From: Paracoccus seriniphilus
Lineage (GTDB): Bacteria; Pseudomonadota; Alphaproteobacteria; Rhodobacterales; Rhodobacteraceae
Direction of reading: 5' to 3'
Length of the DNA: 64,000 nucleotides
Assembly: GCF_028553745.1 (NCBI RefSeq)
Contig: NZ_CP067131.1
Location: 124,001 to 188,000, forward strand
The stretch's first letter is position 1. Each line of letters begins with the position of its first letter. Below the pieces are notes generated by a model. That model had not been told where the DNA came from. It ran no database searches and saw only the letters and a program-made list of their open reading frames with translations. Shown piece by piece: positions 43,493 through 52,414 of this stretch. The translations under genes were made by a program, and so were the position numbers.

Positions 43493-43518
43493 AACCGCCC
43501 CGAAACATCGGGGCGGTT
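43493..43518 (-). terminator. Rho-independent terminator of etfBA operon
   Basis: A ten-base stem AACCGCCCCG/CGGGGCGGTT with a six-base loop lies 24 bases past the etfA stop. On the minus strand it is followed by TTTT. Confidence 0.8.
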
Positions 43519-43541
43519 GAAATGCCGGATTGATCGGCTGT

Positions 43542-44471
43542 TTACAGCTTGTCGGTCAGTTCCGGGACAGTCGAGAAGAGGTCACCGACGAGTCCGTAGT
43601 CCGCGACCTGGAAGATCGGGGCTTCTTCGTCCTTGTTGATGGCGACGATGACCTTGCTGTCCTTCATGCCCGCCAGGTGCTGGATCGCGCCCGAGATGCC
43701 CACGGCGACGTAAAGCTCGGGGGCGACGACCTTGCCGGTCTGGCCGACCTGATAATCATTGGGCGCATAGCCGGAATCGACCGCCGCGCGCGAGGCACCG
43801 ACCGCCGCGCCCAGCTTGTCGGCCAGTTTCTCGATGATCGCGAAATCCTCTTTCGAGCCGACGCCGCGACCGCCCGACACCACGCGACCCGCCGAGGTCA
43901 GCTCGGGGCGGTCACTGGTGACCACCTCGTCGGCAACCCAGTTGGACAGGCCCGGATCGCCCGCCGCGGCCACGGCTTCGACCGGCGCCGCGCTGCCGTC
44001 ACCGGCGGCGTCAAAGCTGGCCGTGCGCACGGTCAGAACCTTCTTCGCATCCGCCGATTTCACCGTCTGGATGGCATTGCCGGCATAGACCAGGCGCTCG
44101 AAGGTCTCGCCATCCACCACGCCCGAGACATCCGAGATCACCATCACGTCCAGCAGCGCCGCGACGCGGGGCATGATGTTCTTGGCATCGGTCGTGGCCG
44201 GTGCGGCGATATGGTCGTAATCACCCGCAAGGCTGACCAGCAGCGCGGCGGCGGGCTCGGCCAGGCGATGACCATAGAGCGCATCCTCGGCCACCAGGAC
44301 CTTTGCCACGCCCTCGATCGTGGCAGCCGCCTCGCCCGCGGCCTGTGCCGAGGCCCCGGCGCAGAGCACCGTCACATCGCCCAGGGATTTCAGCGCGCCG
44401 ACCGCCTTGGCGGTGGCATCGCGGTTCAGCTCGCCATTCGTGACTTCACCCAGCAACAGAACAGCCATCAC
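43542..44471 (-). CDS. etfA: Electron transfer flavoprotein alpha subunit
   Basis: A 309-residue FAD-binding subunit of ETF, which carries electrons from flavin dehydrogenases (acyl-CoA, sarcosine, dimethylglycine types) to ETF-quinone oxidoreductase. The C-terminal FAD domain shows [37 protein letters not shown] and [33 protein letters not shown]. Its ATG overlaps the etfB stop. It lies downstream of a flavin amine oxidase and a ProC-like gene in one leftward run. Confidence 0.96.
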   Translation of the reverse strand: MMAVLLLGEVTNGELNRDATAKAVGALKSLGDVTVLCAGASAQAAGEAAATIEGVAKVLVAEDALYGHRLAEPAAALLVSLAGDYDHIAAPATTDAKNIMPRVAALLDVMVISDVSGVVDGETFERLVYAGNAIQTVKSADAKKVLTVRTASFDAAGDGSAAPVEAVAAAGDPGLSNWVADEVVTSDRPELTSAGRVVSGGRGVGSKEDFAIIEKLADKLGAAVGASRAAVDSGYAPNDYQVGQTGKVVAPELYVAVGISGAIQHLAGMKDSKVIVAINKDEEAPIFQVADYGLVGDLFSTVPELTDKL

Positions 44472-45226
44472 ACAACCCCCGCTTCTTTCAGTTTCGATAC
44501 CAGTTCATCGACCGAGCCGACCTTGATGCCGGCCTTGCGGCCCTCGGGCTCGCGCGTGTTGACCACGGCAAGGCGCGGGGTCACATCGACGCCCAGATCC
44601 GCGGCGGTCTTTTCCTCCAGCGGCTTCTTCTTGGCCTTCATGATGTTGGGCAGGCTGGCATAGCGCGGCTCGTTCAGGCGCAGGTCGGCGGTGACGATGG
44701 CCGGAAGCCGGACCTCGATGGTCTGCAGGCCGCCATCGACCTCGCGGGTGACCCTGGCGGCATCGCCCTCGATCTCCAGCTTGCTGGCAAAGGTCGCCTG
44801 ACCCCAGCCCAGCAGCGCCGCCAGCATCTGGCCGGTCGCGTTCATGTCGTTGTCGATCGCCTGCTTGCCGGCGATCACCAGGCCCGGTGCCTCTTCGTCG
44901 ATCACCGCCTTGAGGATCTTGGCCACCGCCAGAGGCTCGATATCGGTATGCACGTCATCGGCCGCAATCACCAGGATGGCACGGTCGGCCCCCATCGCAA
45001 GGGCCGTGCGCAGGGTCTCGGCCGCCTGCTTGACGCCGATGCTGACCGCGACAACCTCCGTGGCGACGCCCTTCTCCTTCAGACGGATCGCCTCTTCCAC
45101 GGCAATCTCGTCAAACGGGTTCATCGACATCTTCACATTCGCAAGATCAACACCCGATCCGTCAGCCTTGACACGGGCCTTGACGTTGTAATCAATGACC
45201 CGCTTTACCGGTACAAGTACCTTCAT
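44468..45226 (-). CDS. etfB: Electron transfer flavoprotein beta subunit
   Basis: A 252-residue AMP-binding partner of Etf[21 protein letters not shown] and [26 protein letters not shown] begin the protein. The family signature region is [25 protein letters not shown], and the recognition-loop part is [22 protein letters not shown]. The start overlaps the end of the ProC-like gene by four bases. Confidence 0.96.
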   Translation of the reverse strand: MKVLVPVKRVIDYNVKARVKADGSGVDLANVKMSMNPFDEIAVEEAIRLKEKGVATEVVAVSIGVKQAAETLRTALAMGADRAILVIAADDVHTDIEPLAVAKILKAVIDEEAPGLVIAGKQAIDNDMNATGQMLAALLGWGQATFASKLEIEGDAARVTREVDGGLQTIEVRLPAIVTADLRLNEPRYASLPNIMKAKKKPLEEKTAADLGVDVTPRLAVVNTREPEGRKAGIKVGSVDELVSKLKEAGVV

Positions 45227-46074
45227 TCGCAGTTTCCTCTTTTTTCAGGGTCCTGGGACAATTCTCGCGAGCGCCGGGCGGCGGCGCTGATCGTATCTCG
45301 TGACAGCTTCTCCAGCACTCCATGAGACAGCAGGCTGGCCAATCCCGCAGCGGTGGTGCCGTTCGGGCTGGTGACGGTTGCCCTCAGATGCGCCGGGTCG
45401 GGGTGGCAGGCCAGCAATTGGCCCGCTGAAGTCACCGTGCCGATGGCGAGCGCACGGGCAGTCTCGGATGAGAGTCCTTCGGCTTCAGCCGCTGCGATCA
45501 TGGCCTCGCAAAAGGCGAAATAATAGGCCGGACCACTGCCCGATACCGCCGTCACCAGATGCAGATGCTCTTCCTTTTCAAGCCATGTCATCTGGCCCAC
45601 CGAGGTAAAGAGCCTTTCGACAAGTGTCTTCTGCCGGGATGTCGTCCCTGTCGATGCAAAACCGGCCGAGACGGCGCGGGCGACCGATGCACCGATATTG
45701 GGCATGACACGGATGACCGGCGATCCCGTCCCGGCGGCCTTGCTGATCGACCGGATCGATCTGCCTGCTGCAATGGAAACCAGGACGGTTTCGGCATCAA
45801 TACGGTCTCTCAGATCTGCGATGACATCGCCGATTGATTGCGGTTTGGTGGCCAGGACGATCACTTGCGGGCGCAAACCGGAAGGCAGGTCCCGAATTGT
45901 AGAGGCATGGCTGAAACGGCTGCCGGGCGCAGGTTCTGCGCCGATATCGGCAAGGGACGGGCCGGCATGGGGATCAAGGGCGACAAAGTGATAGCCGGCC
46001 CCCATGGTCTCGATCCAGCCACGCAACAGGGCGGAGCCCATGCGACCCGCACCGGCAAGCAGGATCACCTGCAT
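45223..46074 (-). CDS. proC: Pyrroline-5-carboxylate reductase family protein
   Basis: A 283-residue ProC-type enzyme. The NAD(P) motif is [16 protein letters not shown]. The family signature [29 protein letters not shown] is at about 160-188, and [16 protein letters not shown] is the C-terminal motif. ATG 46074 overlaps the TGA of the flavin oxidase gene (TGATG). It could complete proline synthesis. In this setting it more likely handles a cyclic imine made by the flavin oxidase upstream, for example pyrroline carboxylate formed from a proline-type substrate. Confidence 0.9.
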   Translation of the reverse strand: MQVILLAGAGRMGSALLRGWIETMGAGYHFVALDPHAGPSLADIGAEPAPGSRFSHASTIRDLPSGLRPQVIVLATKPQSIGDVIADLRDRIDAETVLVSIAAGRSIRSISKAAGTGSPVIRVMPNIGASVARAVSAGFASTGTTSRQKTLVERLFTSVGQMTWLEKEEHLHLVTAVSGSGPAYYFAFCEAMIAAAEAEGLSSETARALAIGTVTSAGQLLACHPDPAHLRATVTSPNGTTAAGLASLLSHGVLEKLSRDTISAAARRSRELSQDPEKRGNCE

Positions 46075-47435
46075 CACAGCACCCCTTTGTTGGCGGCACG
46101 CAGGGCTGTCATCAGATCTTTGTCGTCATAGCGGGCCATCGAAAAATCCGCCGCATAATCAGGTAGGGCGGCCCCGGCAATGGTAGCTGCACAAAGCTCG
46201 CCCGCCGCGCAGGCTGCCATGGTACCAAATCCGGACAGGGCACAGTTCATGAAGGTTCCTTCGGGGCCCATGCGACCGATCAGCGGCCAGTTTTCCTCGG
46301 TCATCGTGTACCAGCCGCCGTAATGATGCATGTTGCGCGGCAACTGACCGTAATAGGCCTTCAGCGCCGGGTTCAGCCGCGCCGCGCCGCGCAACACGAT
46401 ATCGGGAAAGTTCTCGTCAAGCTGCTGCTCCCAGGTGGCCGTGGCCGGGGTTTCATTATAGGCCCAGCCGAGCTTCACCCATTTGCCATTGTCACCACCG
46501 TCGGGACGGCAATGGATGGCGCCCGGCATGTCGCCCGCCAACCAGGCGAAATCCGGGTCTTCCAGAAGCATGTCGCGTTCAGTGTCGGTCCAGTCGATCT
46601 TCTGGCCGTCCAGATCGATGGAAAACGGCATGGAACGGGGTATGACGCCCTTTCGGTCTTCAAAGGCGATCTTTTGCTGGAAGACATTGTTAACCGGAAG
46701 ATCGATGCCCAGCATCTTGGCAATCCTGTCCGCAAATGGACCGGCCGCATTGACGACCTGATCTGCTGTCAGGGTCGAGTTCCCCGAAGGGGTTGCCAGC
46801 TCGACCTGATATCCGTCCTGATGCGCAATATCGCGAACCTCTCCGATGACGCGCTTCACGCCGACCGAATTGAGGTAGTCCAGCATATACATGCCCAATT
46901 GTTGCCCGCTGATATCTCCGCCACGCCGGATGTGAATGACACTGCGGATTTCCGGATCATAGCTGGAAAAACGTTCACGGATCAGGGTCTGGTTCTGAAC
47001 GATATCGACCCCATCGGGCACCTCTTCCCAGTCGGATTTGTCAAAGGGCGCATAGGTCGCCGAATGATCGGCGGTATGATAGCGCAGCAGGTCTTTGGCA
47101 CGATCGCCCAGCCCGTCATGCAACTGGGTCACCAGTTCATCAATATCAGCGCTGCGGGTCGCCAGCGCATAGCCCCGGCGGTTCATGTTGATGCGATTGC
47201 CGCTGTCGCGGGCGATCTCTTCCATCAGATCGGTGCTGCGATTGGTAAAGGCCACCATCGTCGGATGCGGCCACCAGTTGCGATAGTTTTCCCCGGATTG
47301 AGCCGATGTAAACGCCATTGGCTGGTCGCGGTCGATCAGGGTTATCGCGGTCTGCCCATGGTTTTTTGCAAGATAATAGGCGGTGGCGATCCCGACAATT
47401 CCGGTGCCGATGACGATGGTGGATGGAGAGCTCAT
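46074..47435 (-). CDS. FAD-dependent amine/D-amino-acid oxidoreductase (DAO family)
   Basis: A 453-residue single-domain DAO protein. FAD motif STIVIGTGIVGIATAYYLAKNHG is at the N-terminus, SAQSGENYRNWW after it, and the C-terminal FAD contact is MNCALSGFGTMAACAAGELCA. MHHYGGWYTMTEENWPLIG is the DAO C-terminal segment. It lacks a GcvT domain, so it would oxidise an amine without one-carbon transfer. It is coupled to proC and etfBA downstream, consistent with electrons leaving through ETF. It is divergent from the GntR regulator at 47578. The substrate is unknown; N-methyl or cyclic amino acids are plausible. Confidence 0.85.
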   Translation of the reverse strand: MSSPSTIVIGTGIVGIATAYYLAKNHGQTAITLIDRDQPMAFTSAQSGENYRNWWPHPTMVAFTNRSTDLMEEIARDSGNRINMNRRGYALATRSADIDELVTQLHDGLGDRAKDLLRYHTADHSATYAPFDKSDWEEVPDGVDIVQNQTLIRERFSSYDPEIRSVIHIRRGGDISGQQLGMYMLDYLNSVGVKRVIGEVRDIAHQDGYQVELATPSGNSTLTADQVVNAAGPFADRIAKMLGIDLPVNNVFQQKIAFEDRKGVIPRSMPFSIDLDGQKIDWTDTERDMLLEDPDFAWLAGDMPGAIHCRPDGGDNGKWVKLGWAYNETPATATWEQQLDENFPDIVLRGAARLNPALKAYYGQLPRNMHHYGGWYTMTEENWPLIGRMGPEGTFMNCALSGFGTMAACAAGELCAATIAGAALPDYAADFSMARYDDKDLMTALRAANKGVL

Positions 47436-47517
47436 TGGACAATTATCCCAGGTTTTTCAGGCCGTTCGCAAAGGGTCAGGCGGATTGGCTGCAATCACTT
47501 CGGATTATAAGTTGACA

Positions 47518-47533
47518 AAATAGTATACGATTT
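47518..47533. promoter_or_regulatory. GntR/FCD-type operator-like site
   Basis: AAATAGTATACGATTT is a near-palindrome centred on GTATAC in the 142-base divergent gap between the flavin oxidase and the GntR gene. It overlaps a TTGACA hexamer. This layout fits a regulator controlling both directions. Confidence 0.45.
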
Positions 47534-47577
47534 GCAAGGATGAAATCCGAAGTTGTCGCTTTTGTCGTGGAGCCTAC

Positions 47578-48213
47578 ATGCCCTCAAGTGCCGCAGATCC
47601 CATTTATGATGAGGTTCGAGCCCTGATCCTGTCTGGCGAGATCAAGCCGGGGTCACCGCTTCGCCAGGACGAGCTTGCCAAGCGGTTCGGTGTCAGCAAG
47701 ATCCCGGTGCGTGAGGCGCTTCGGCGACTGCAGGTCGAAAACCTTGTCACTTTCGAAAAGAACAAGGGCGCGTCCGTGCGGCAGTATTCCGAGAAGGAAA
47801 TCCTGCAGCTGTTGGATATCCGTGTCGCCCTGGAGAGCCGGGCGCTGGAACTTGCCATCCCCAACATGATCGATTCCGATTTTCGCGACATGCGCAAATT
47901 GCTGGCTGACTATGCGCAGCGGACCGAAGTCGAGGAATGGAGCGCGATGAATGCGCGTTTCCACCACATGCTCTACGAGCCCTGCGGGAATCCGCCATTG
48001 CTGGCGATGATCAATGACCTTCAGGATCGACTTGGGCAGTATCTGCGCCTGCTGGTGTCCACGGCCAGCGGTCTTGAACGCCCGATGCGCGAGCATGACG
48101 TCATTCTGGAGGCTTGCGAACAGCAGGATGTCCAGGGCGCCGTGCAGGCGCTGCGTCAACATATCGAAGCATCACAAAAAGAGGTCGCAGCCTTTCTGAG
48201 AAGAGGCGCCTGA
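47578..48213 (+). CDS. GntR-family regulator, FCD subfamily
   Basis: A 211-residue regulator with wHTH LRQDELAKRFGVSKIPVREALRRLQVENLVTFEKNKGASV and an FCD domain including DIRVALESRALELAIPNM, ARFHHMLYEPCGNPPLLAMINDLQDRLGQYLRL and LRQHIEASQ, with metal-ligand-type histidines. GTGGAG precedes ATG 47578. It lies between the leftward flavin-oxidase/ETF genes and the rightward TAXI-TRAP operon and probably controls both. Confidence 0.88.
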   Translation: MPSSAADPIYDEVRALILSGEIKPGSPLRQDELAKRFGVSKIPVREALRRLQVENLVTFEKNKGASVRQYSEKEILQLLDIRVALESRALELAIPNMIDSDFRDMRKLLADYAQRTEVEEWSAMNARFHHMLYEPCGNPPLLAMINDLQDRLGQYLRLLVSTASGLERPMREHDVILEACEQQDVQGAVQALRQHIEASQKEVAAFLRRGA

Positions 48214-48259
48214 ACGACCCGACCTTCCGATTCAAGAAAACAGAAAAGGACCTTCCAAC

Positions 48260-49240
48260 ATGGGAAAACTGACAAAATTCGCTGCAGCGGCCAGTCTGGT
48301 CGCAACTGTCGCGACAGGTGCTGCCGCGCAGGAGCGCCAGTATGTCAATATCGGCACCGCCGGGATCGGGGGCGGCTATTATCCGACCGGAGGCTTCATC
48401 TGCAATGTGCTGAACAAGAGCCGCAAGGCCAACGGTCACAATATCCGCTGCACGGTGGAATCGACAGGTGGCTCGGTGGCCAATATGCGCTCGATTCAGG
48501 TCGGTGATCTGGAAGTGGGCATCGCCATGTCCGCCTGGCAGTTCCATTCCTGGAATGGCACCGACCAGTTTACCGAAGACGGCAAGAACGAAAAGCTGCG
48601 CTTCCTGTTCTCGCTGCATGCCGATGCCGCACATATCGTCACACGAGCCGATGCCGGCATCGAAACCTTTGCGGATCTTGAAGGCAAGGTCGTGAATACC
48701 GGAAACGCGGGTTCGGGCACCGAGGCGCAGGTCCATGAAATGCTCGGCTATTACGGTGTGGAGGCGGACAGCTTCTTCAAGCAGGAGACCAAGCTGACCT
48801 CGAAAGAGCAGTCTCAGGCGCTGTGTGATGGCAAGATCGACGCTTTTGTCTATCCGACCGCAGTCGGCGCGGCCTCGATCCTCGAAGCCACCAGCACCTG
48901 CGACGCCAAGGTCATTTCATGGGATGATGACGTCGTCAAAGAGATGATGGCCGAAAAGCCGTATGTGATCCAGGTTGTCATTCCGGCGGGCACATATGGC
49001 GGTCAGGATGCAGAGATCGTGACCTGGGGCACGCCGGCGACGATCAATGCCAGCGCCGATGTACCCGATGAGGTGGCCTATCAGATGGTCAAGGCGGTGT
49101 TCGACGATTTCGACGCCTTCAAGGCCCAGTCGCCGATGTATAGCGCGGTTCAGATTGAAACCGCGGCCACCGCAGGGCGGACGGCACCCTATCATCCCGG
49201 CGCCGAACGGTATTTCCGTGAAGTCGGTCTGCTCAAGTAA
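48260..49240 (+). CDS. TAXI-family TRAP transporter substrate-binding protein
   Basis: A 326-residue periplasmic protein. A signal peptide (LVATVATGAAA-QE) is followed by QYVNIGTAGIGGGYYPTGGFICNVLN, the TAXI family start, then CTVESTGGSVANMRSIQVGDLEVGIAMSAWQFHSWNGTD. TAXI proteins bind glutamate or other small amino/organic acids and serve fused DctQM permeases. AAAAGGACC precedes the start. A Rho-independent terminator lies between this gene and the permease, which would give excess binding protein. Confidence 0.92.
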   Translation: MGKLTKFAAAASLVATVATGAAAQERQYVNIGTAGIGGGYYPTGGFICNVLNKSRKANGHNIRCTVESTGGSVANMRSIQVGDLEVGIAMSAWQFHSWNGTDQFTEDGKNEKLRFLFSLHADAAHIVTRADAGIETFADLEGKVVNTGNAGSGTEAQVHEMLGYYGVEADSFFKQETKLTSKEQSQALCDGKIDAFVYPTAVGAASILEATSTCDAKVISWDDDVVKEMMAEKPYVIQVVIPAGTYGGQDAEIVTWGTPATINASADVPDEVAYQMVKAVFDDFDAFKAQSPMYSAVQIETAATAGRTAPYHPGAERYFREVGLLK

Positions 49241-49253
49241 ATCGCCCTGAATG

Positions 49254-49282
49254 AGCTCCGGCCCGAATACCGGAGCTTTTTT
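49254..49282 (+). terminator. Intra-operon Rho-independent terminator
   Basis: The stem AGCTCCGG (49254-49261) pairs with CCGGAGCT (49270-49277), followed by six T. It lies 14 bases after the binding-protein stop and 17 before the permease start, so partial termination probably sets transporter stoichiometry. Confidence 0.8.
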
Positions 49283-49298
49283 CTCCGAGAGGAAAGCC

Positions 49299-51887
49299 AT
49301 GGAAATCCCAGCCGCACCGACAACAGACCATGCCCGGCTGATCGAAGAGAATGATCTGGGCGGGCGCAACCTGACTGGCAAGGCGCATCTGACAATCGCC
49401 GGGGTGGCGCTTCTCTGGTCGCTTTACCAATTGTGGATCGCTTCGCCGTTCCCCTTCTGGTTCGATTTTCTCATTCTCAACGATACGCTGCAGCGGTCGA
49501 TACATCTGGCCTTTGCGCTGGCACTGGCCTTCCTTACCTTTCCGGCAACGGCCCGGTCACGAAAAGACGGGATACCGACGCTTGATATCGTATTGTGCCT
49601 GATTGCGGTCGCGACCTGCTTTTATACCGTCGTGAATTATGAAAGCGTGGTGTTGCGGTCAGGCGGGGCGCGGACACAGCTGGAATTCGTTGTCGCTTTC
49701 GCCGGGCTTGGCCTGCTGCTCGAGGCGACCCGACGCGCGCTGGGACTGCCCATGGTCATCATCGGGCTGGTGTTTATCGGCTACGCCTTTCTCGGGCCAC
49801 ATATGCCGGAAATCATCTCGCATCGCGGCCTGTCCCTGAACCGGTTCACCGAACATATGTGGCTGTCGACCGAAGGGGTCTTTGGCCTGCCTCTGGGGGT
49901 CTCCAGCGGGTTCATCTTTCTGTATGTCCTGTTTGGCAGCCTGTTGGACAAGGCGGGCGCGGGCAACTATTTCATCCAGCTGTCCTTCGGTTTGCTGGGA
50001 CATCTGCGGGGCGGCCCGGCCAAGGCGGCGGTGATTTCGTCGGCCCTGACAGGCATGATCTCGGGTTCGGCCATTGCCAATGTGGTGACAACGGGCACCT
50101 TCACCATCCCTTTGATGAAAAGAGTGGGCTTCTCGCCTGAAAAGGCCGGGGCCATCGAGGTTTCGTCCTCGATCAACGGTCAGATCATGCCACCGATCAT
50201 GGGGGCCGCCGCCTTCCTGATGGCCGAATTCGTGGGCATCAGCTATTTCGAGGTGATTACCCATGCCTTCATCCCAGCCTTCATTTCCTATTTCGGCCTG
50301 TATTGCATCGTCCATATCGAGGCACTGAAAGGTCGCATGGCGGTACTGGAGCGCGCCGTGACCTACAGCGGCACGCAACGGCTGATGCGCTCGATCCTGA
50401 CGATCACCCTGCTGTCCGGTGTCGGCTTTGGCCTTTATCTGCTGTTCGAGGCAATCGGCGCCGTGTTCGGTGACAACGCCCTGATCGTGACCGTGCTGCT
50501 TCTGGCCGGGCTGTATATCGGCCTGATCTGGGTGTCGCGCCGCTACCCGGAAATCGAGGTGGACGACCCTGAAGCACCGTTGCTCAAGGTGCCTGCGGCG
50601 CTGCCGATCTTTCTGGCCGGACTGTCCTATATCCTGCCGATCGGTGTGCTGGTCTGGTGCCTGATGATCGAACGTTTCTCGCCCGCGCTGTCGGTATCCT
50701 GGGCGATCCTGTCGATCTTTGTCCTTCTGCTGACCCAGAAACCGCTTCTGGCGCTGGCACATAGACGGCCTGTCGGGGCCGCGCTCTGGCAATCCGGAGC
50801 AGAGGATCTGGTCAGCGGACTGATCGTGGGGGCGCGCAACATGACCGGCGTCGCCGTCGCCATGGCCGCCGCCGGGATCATCGTCGGCGTCGTATCTGCC
50901 ACGGGACTCGGGTTGCTGATGACCGAGATCATCCAGACCCTGTCCGGCGGCAGCTTTTTCCTGATGATGCTGCTGACTGCGGGCATGTGCGTGGTGCTGG
51001 GCATGGGCCTGCCGACGACGGCGAATTACATCGTCGTCGCGGCGATCATGGCCAATCCCTTTGTCACCCTCGCCGCCGAGCACGGGATCGATGTGCCGCC
51101 CATCGCGGTGCATCTGTTCGTGTTCTATTTCGGTCTTTTGTCCGGCACGACGCCGCCAGTCGCCATCGATGCCTTTGCCGGTGCGGCCGTGGCGCGTTCA
51201 GACCCGTTGCGCACCAGCCTGATTGCGTTTGTCTACGGTCTGCGGACCGCGATCCTGCCATTCATCTTTGTGCTGAACCCGGCGCTGTTGCTGATCGGCG
51301 TGGAAAGTGCCTGGCATCTGGGGCTGGTTGTCGGATCGTCCATCGTGGCAATGGTTGTCTTCGCTGCCGGAACGCAAGGATATTTCTTTGCCCGCTCTCG
51401 TTTGTGGGAATCCGCAGTTCTGGTCGTTGTGGCCATCCTGCTGTTGCGGCCCGCAGCCATATTGGACGCGGTGCAACCTCCGTTCGAACGTGAACCTGCA
51501 AAGATGTTGCTGCAACTGGCGGATGGGCTGGAGGGCCAGACCGATGTGCGCCTGATTGCGGAAGGTGAAAACCTTTCTGGCGCAACCATCTCGAAGACCG
51601 TGGTTCTGACGCTGAGCGGAGAGGGCGGGCAGAGCGCCGAGGATGTGCTGTTTGACTCGGCTGGCCTTGGCATTGAACCCGCAGGCGATGCGCTGTTGGT
51701 GACCGATCTCGCCTTTGACGGTCAGGCGCAAAAAGGCGGGCTGGATTACGACTGGAAGATTCTGGCGCTGGAACGCTCGGTCGATCGGATCAATCCGAAT
51801 TGGCTGCTGCTGCCCTTGTTGGCCATCATCGCAATGATCATCGCCTTGCAGCGCGGGCGGGTTGCACGGAGGACCGAAGATGTATGA
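49299..51887 (+). CDS. TRAP transporter fused permease (DctQ-DctM, TAXI type)
   Basis: An 862-residue inner-membrane protein with about 17-19 hydrophobic segments. The small-permease (4TM) part comes first, followed by a DctM-like part. Signatures are SGFIFLYVLFGSLLDKAGAGNYFIQ, ISSALTGMISGSAIANVVTTGTFTIPLMKRVGF, EVSSSINGQIMPPIMGAAAFLMAEF and MGLPTTANYIVVAAIMANPF. A DUF3394-like soluble tail of about 150 residues follows. ATG 49299 has GAGAGGAAA upstream; the frame opens at 49251 within the terminator. Its stop overlaps the uspA-like start by eight bases. Confidence 0.92.
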   Translation: MEIPAAPTTDHARLIEENDLGGRNLTGKAHLTIAGVALLWSLYQLWIASPFPFWFDFLILNDTLQRSIHLAFALALAFLTFPATARSRKDGIPTLDIVLCLIAVATCFYTVVNYESVVLRSGGARTQLEFVVAFAGLGLLLEATRRALGLPMVIIGLVFIGYAFLGPHMPEIISHRGLSLNRFTEHMWLSTEGVFGLPLGVSSGFIFLYVLFGSLLDKAGAGNYFIQLSFGLLGHLRGGPAKAAVISSALTGMISGSAIANVVTTGTFTIPLMKRVGFSPEKAGAIEVSSSINGQIMPPIMGAAAFLMAEFVGISYFEVITHAFIPAFISYFGLYCIVHIEALKGRMAVLERAVTYSGTQRLMRSILTITLLSGVGFGLYLLFEAIGAVFGDNALIVTVLLLAGLYIGLIWVSRRYPEIEVDDPEAPLLKVPAALPIFLAGLSYILPIGVLVWCLMIERFSPALSVSWAILSIFVLLLTQKPLLALAHRRPVGAALWQSGAEDLVSGLIVGARNMTGVAVAMAAAGIIVGVVSATGLGLLMTEIIQTLSGGSFFLMMLLTAGMCVVLGMGLPTTANYIVVAAIMANPFVTLAAEHGIDVPPIAVHLFVFYFGLLSGTTPPVAIDAFAGAAVARSDPLRTSLIAFVYGLRTAILPFIFVLNPALLLIGVESAWHLGLVVGSSIVAMVVFAAGTQGYFFARSRLWESAVLVVVAILLLRPAAILDAVQPPFEREPAKMLLQLADGLEGQTDVRLIAEGENLSGATISKTVVLTLSGEGGQSAEDVLFDSAGLGIEPAGDALLVTDLAFDGQAQKGGLDYDWKILALERSVDRINPNWLLLPLLAIIAMIIALQRGRVARRTEDV

Positions 51888-52305
51888 CGATATCCTGCTG
51901 CCGGTTGACCCCGAATCCGTCACGGCCAGTTCGCGGGCTATCGAAACTGCGGTCCGACTTGCTCGGGACCATGCTGCGGTGCTGCACGTCCTTTCGGTGG
52001 TCCCCCGGCTGGGCCGCTATGCCGCGAATATCTTCCCCGAGGATTTCGCCGAAAAGAATGCCGAAGCAGTCAAACACAGGCTTGAACAGGTCGGCGCGGA
52101 TATCGCGCTGCCTGCCGAGCGTCTGCGCCTGCATGTCGCCACCGGTTCGGTCTATGATGAAATCATCACCCTCTCGCGGAAGGCCGAGATCGACCTGATC
52201 GTTCTTGCCTCTCACCGTCCCGAACTGAGCGATTACCTGCTGGGCCCGAACGCGGCCCGCGTGGTCCGCCATGCCGATTGTTCCGTCATGGTGGTCCGAG
52301 GGTAA
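51880..52305 (+). CDS. Universal stress protein UspA-family, TRAP-associated
   Basis: A 141-residue USP domain. MYDDILLPVDPES begins the fold. The ATP-binding G-x2-G-x9-G-S/T type motif is degenerate in LASHRPELSDYLLGPNAARVVRHADCSVMVVRG. Such proteins are often encoded behind TAXI-TRAP permeases (TeaD-like) and regulate transport by ATP binding. ATG 51880 overlaps the permease stop and has GGAGG upstream. Confidence 0.88.
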   Translation: MYDDILLPVDPESVTASSRAIETAVRLARDHAAVLHVLSVVPRLGRYAANIFPEDFAEKNAEAVKHRLEQVGADIALPAERLRLHVATGSVYDEIITLSRKAEIDLIVLASHRPELSDYLLGPNAARVVRHADCSVMVVRG

Positions 52306-52414
52306 CATATGCAACAGAAGCTGCCCTATTTGCACCAAGAGCCGCCCATCATTGCGAAGGCATCCGTCTTTGCGACCTCCATCTCTCGCCCCATCCAGGA
52401 CTGCGTGTAGACAT

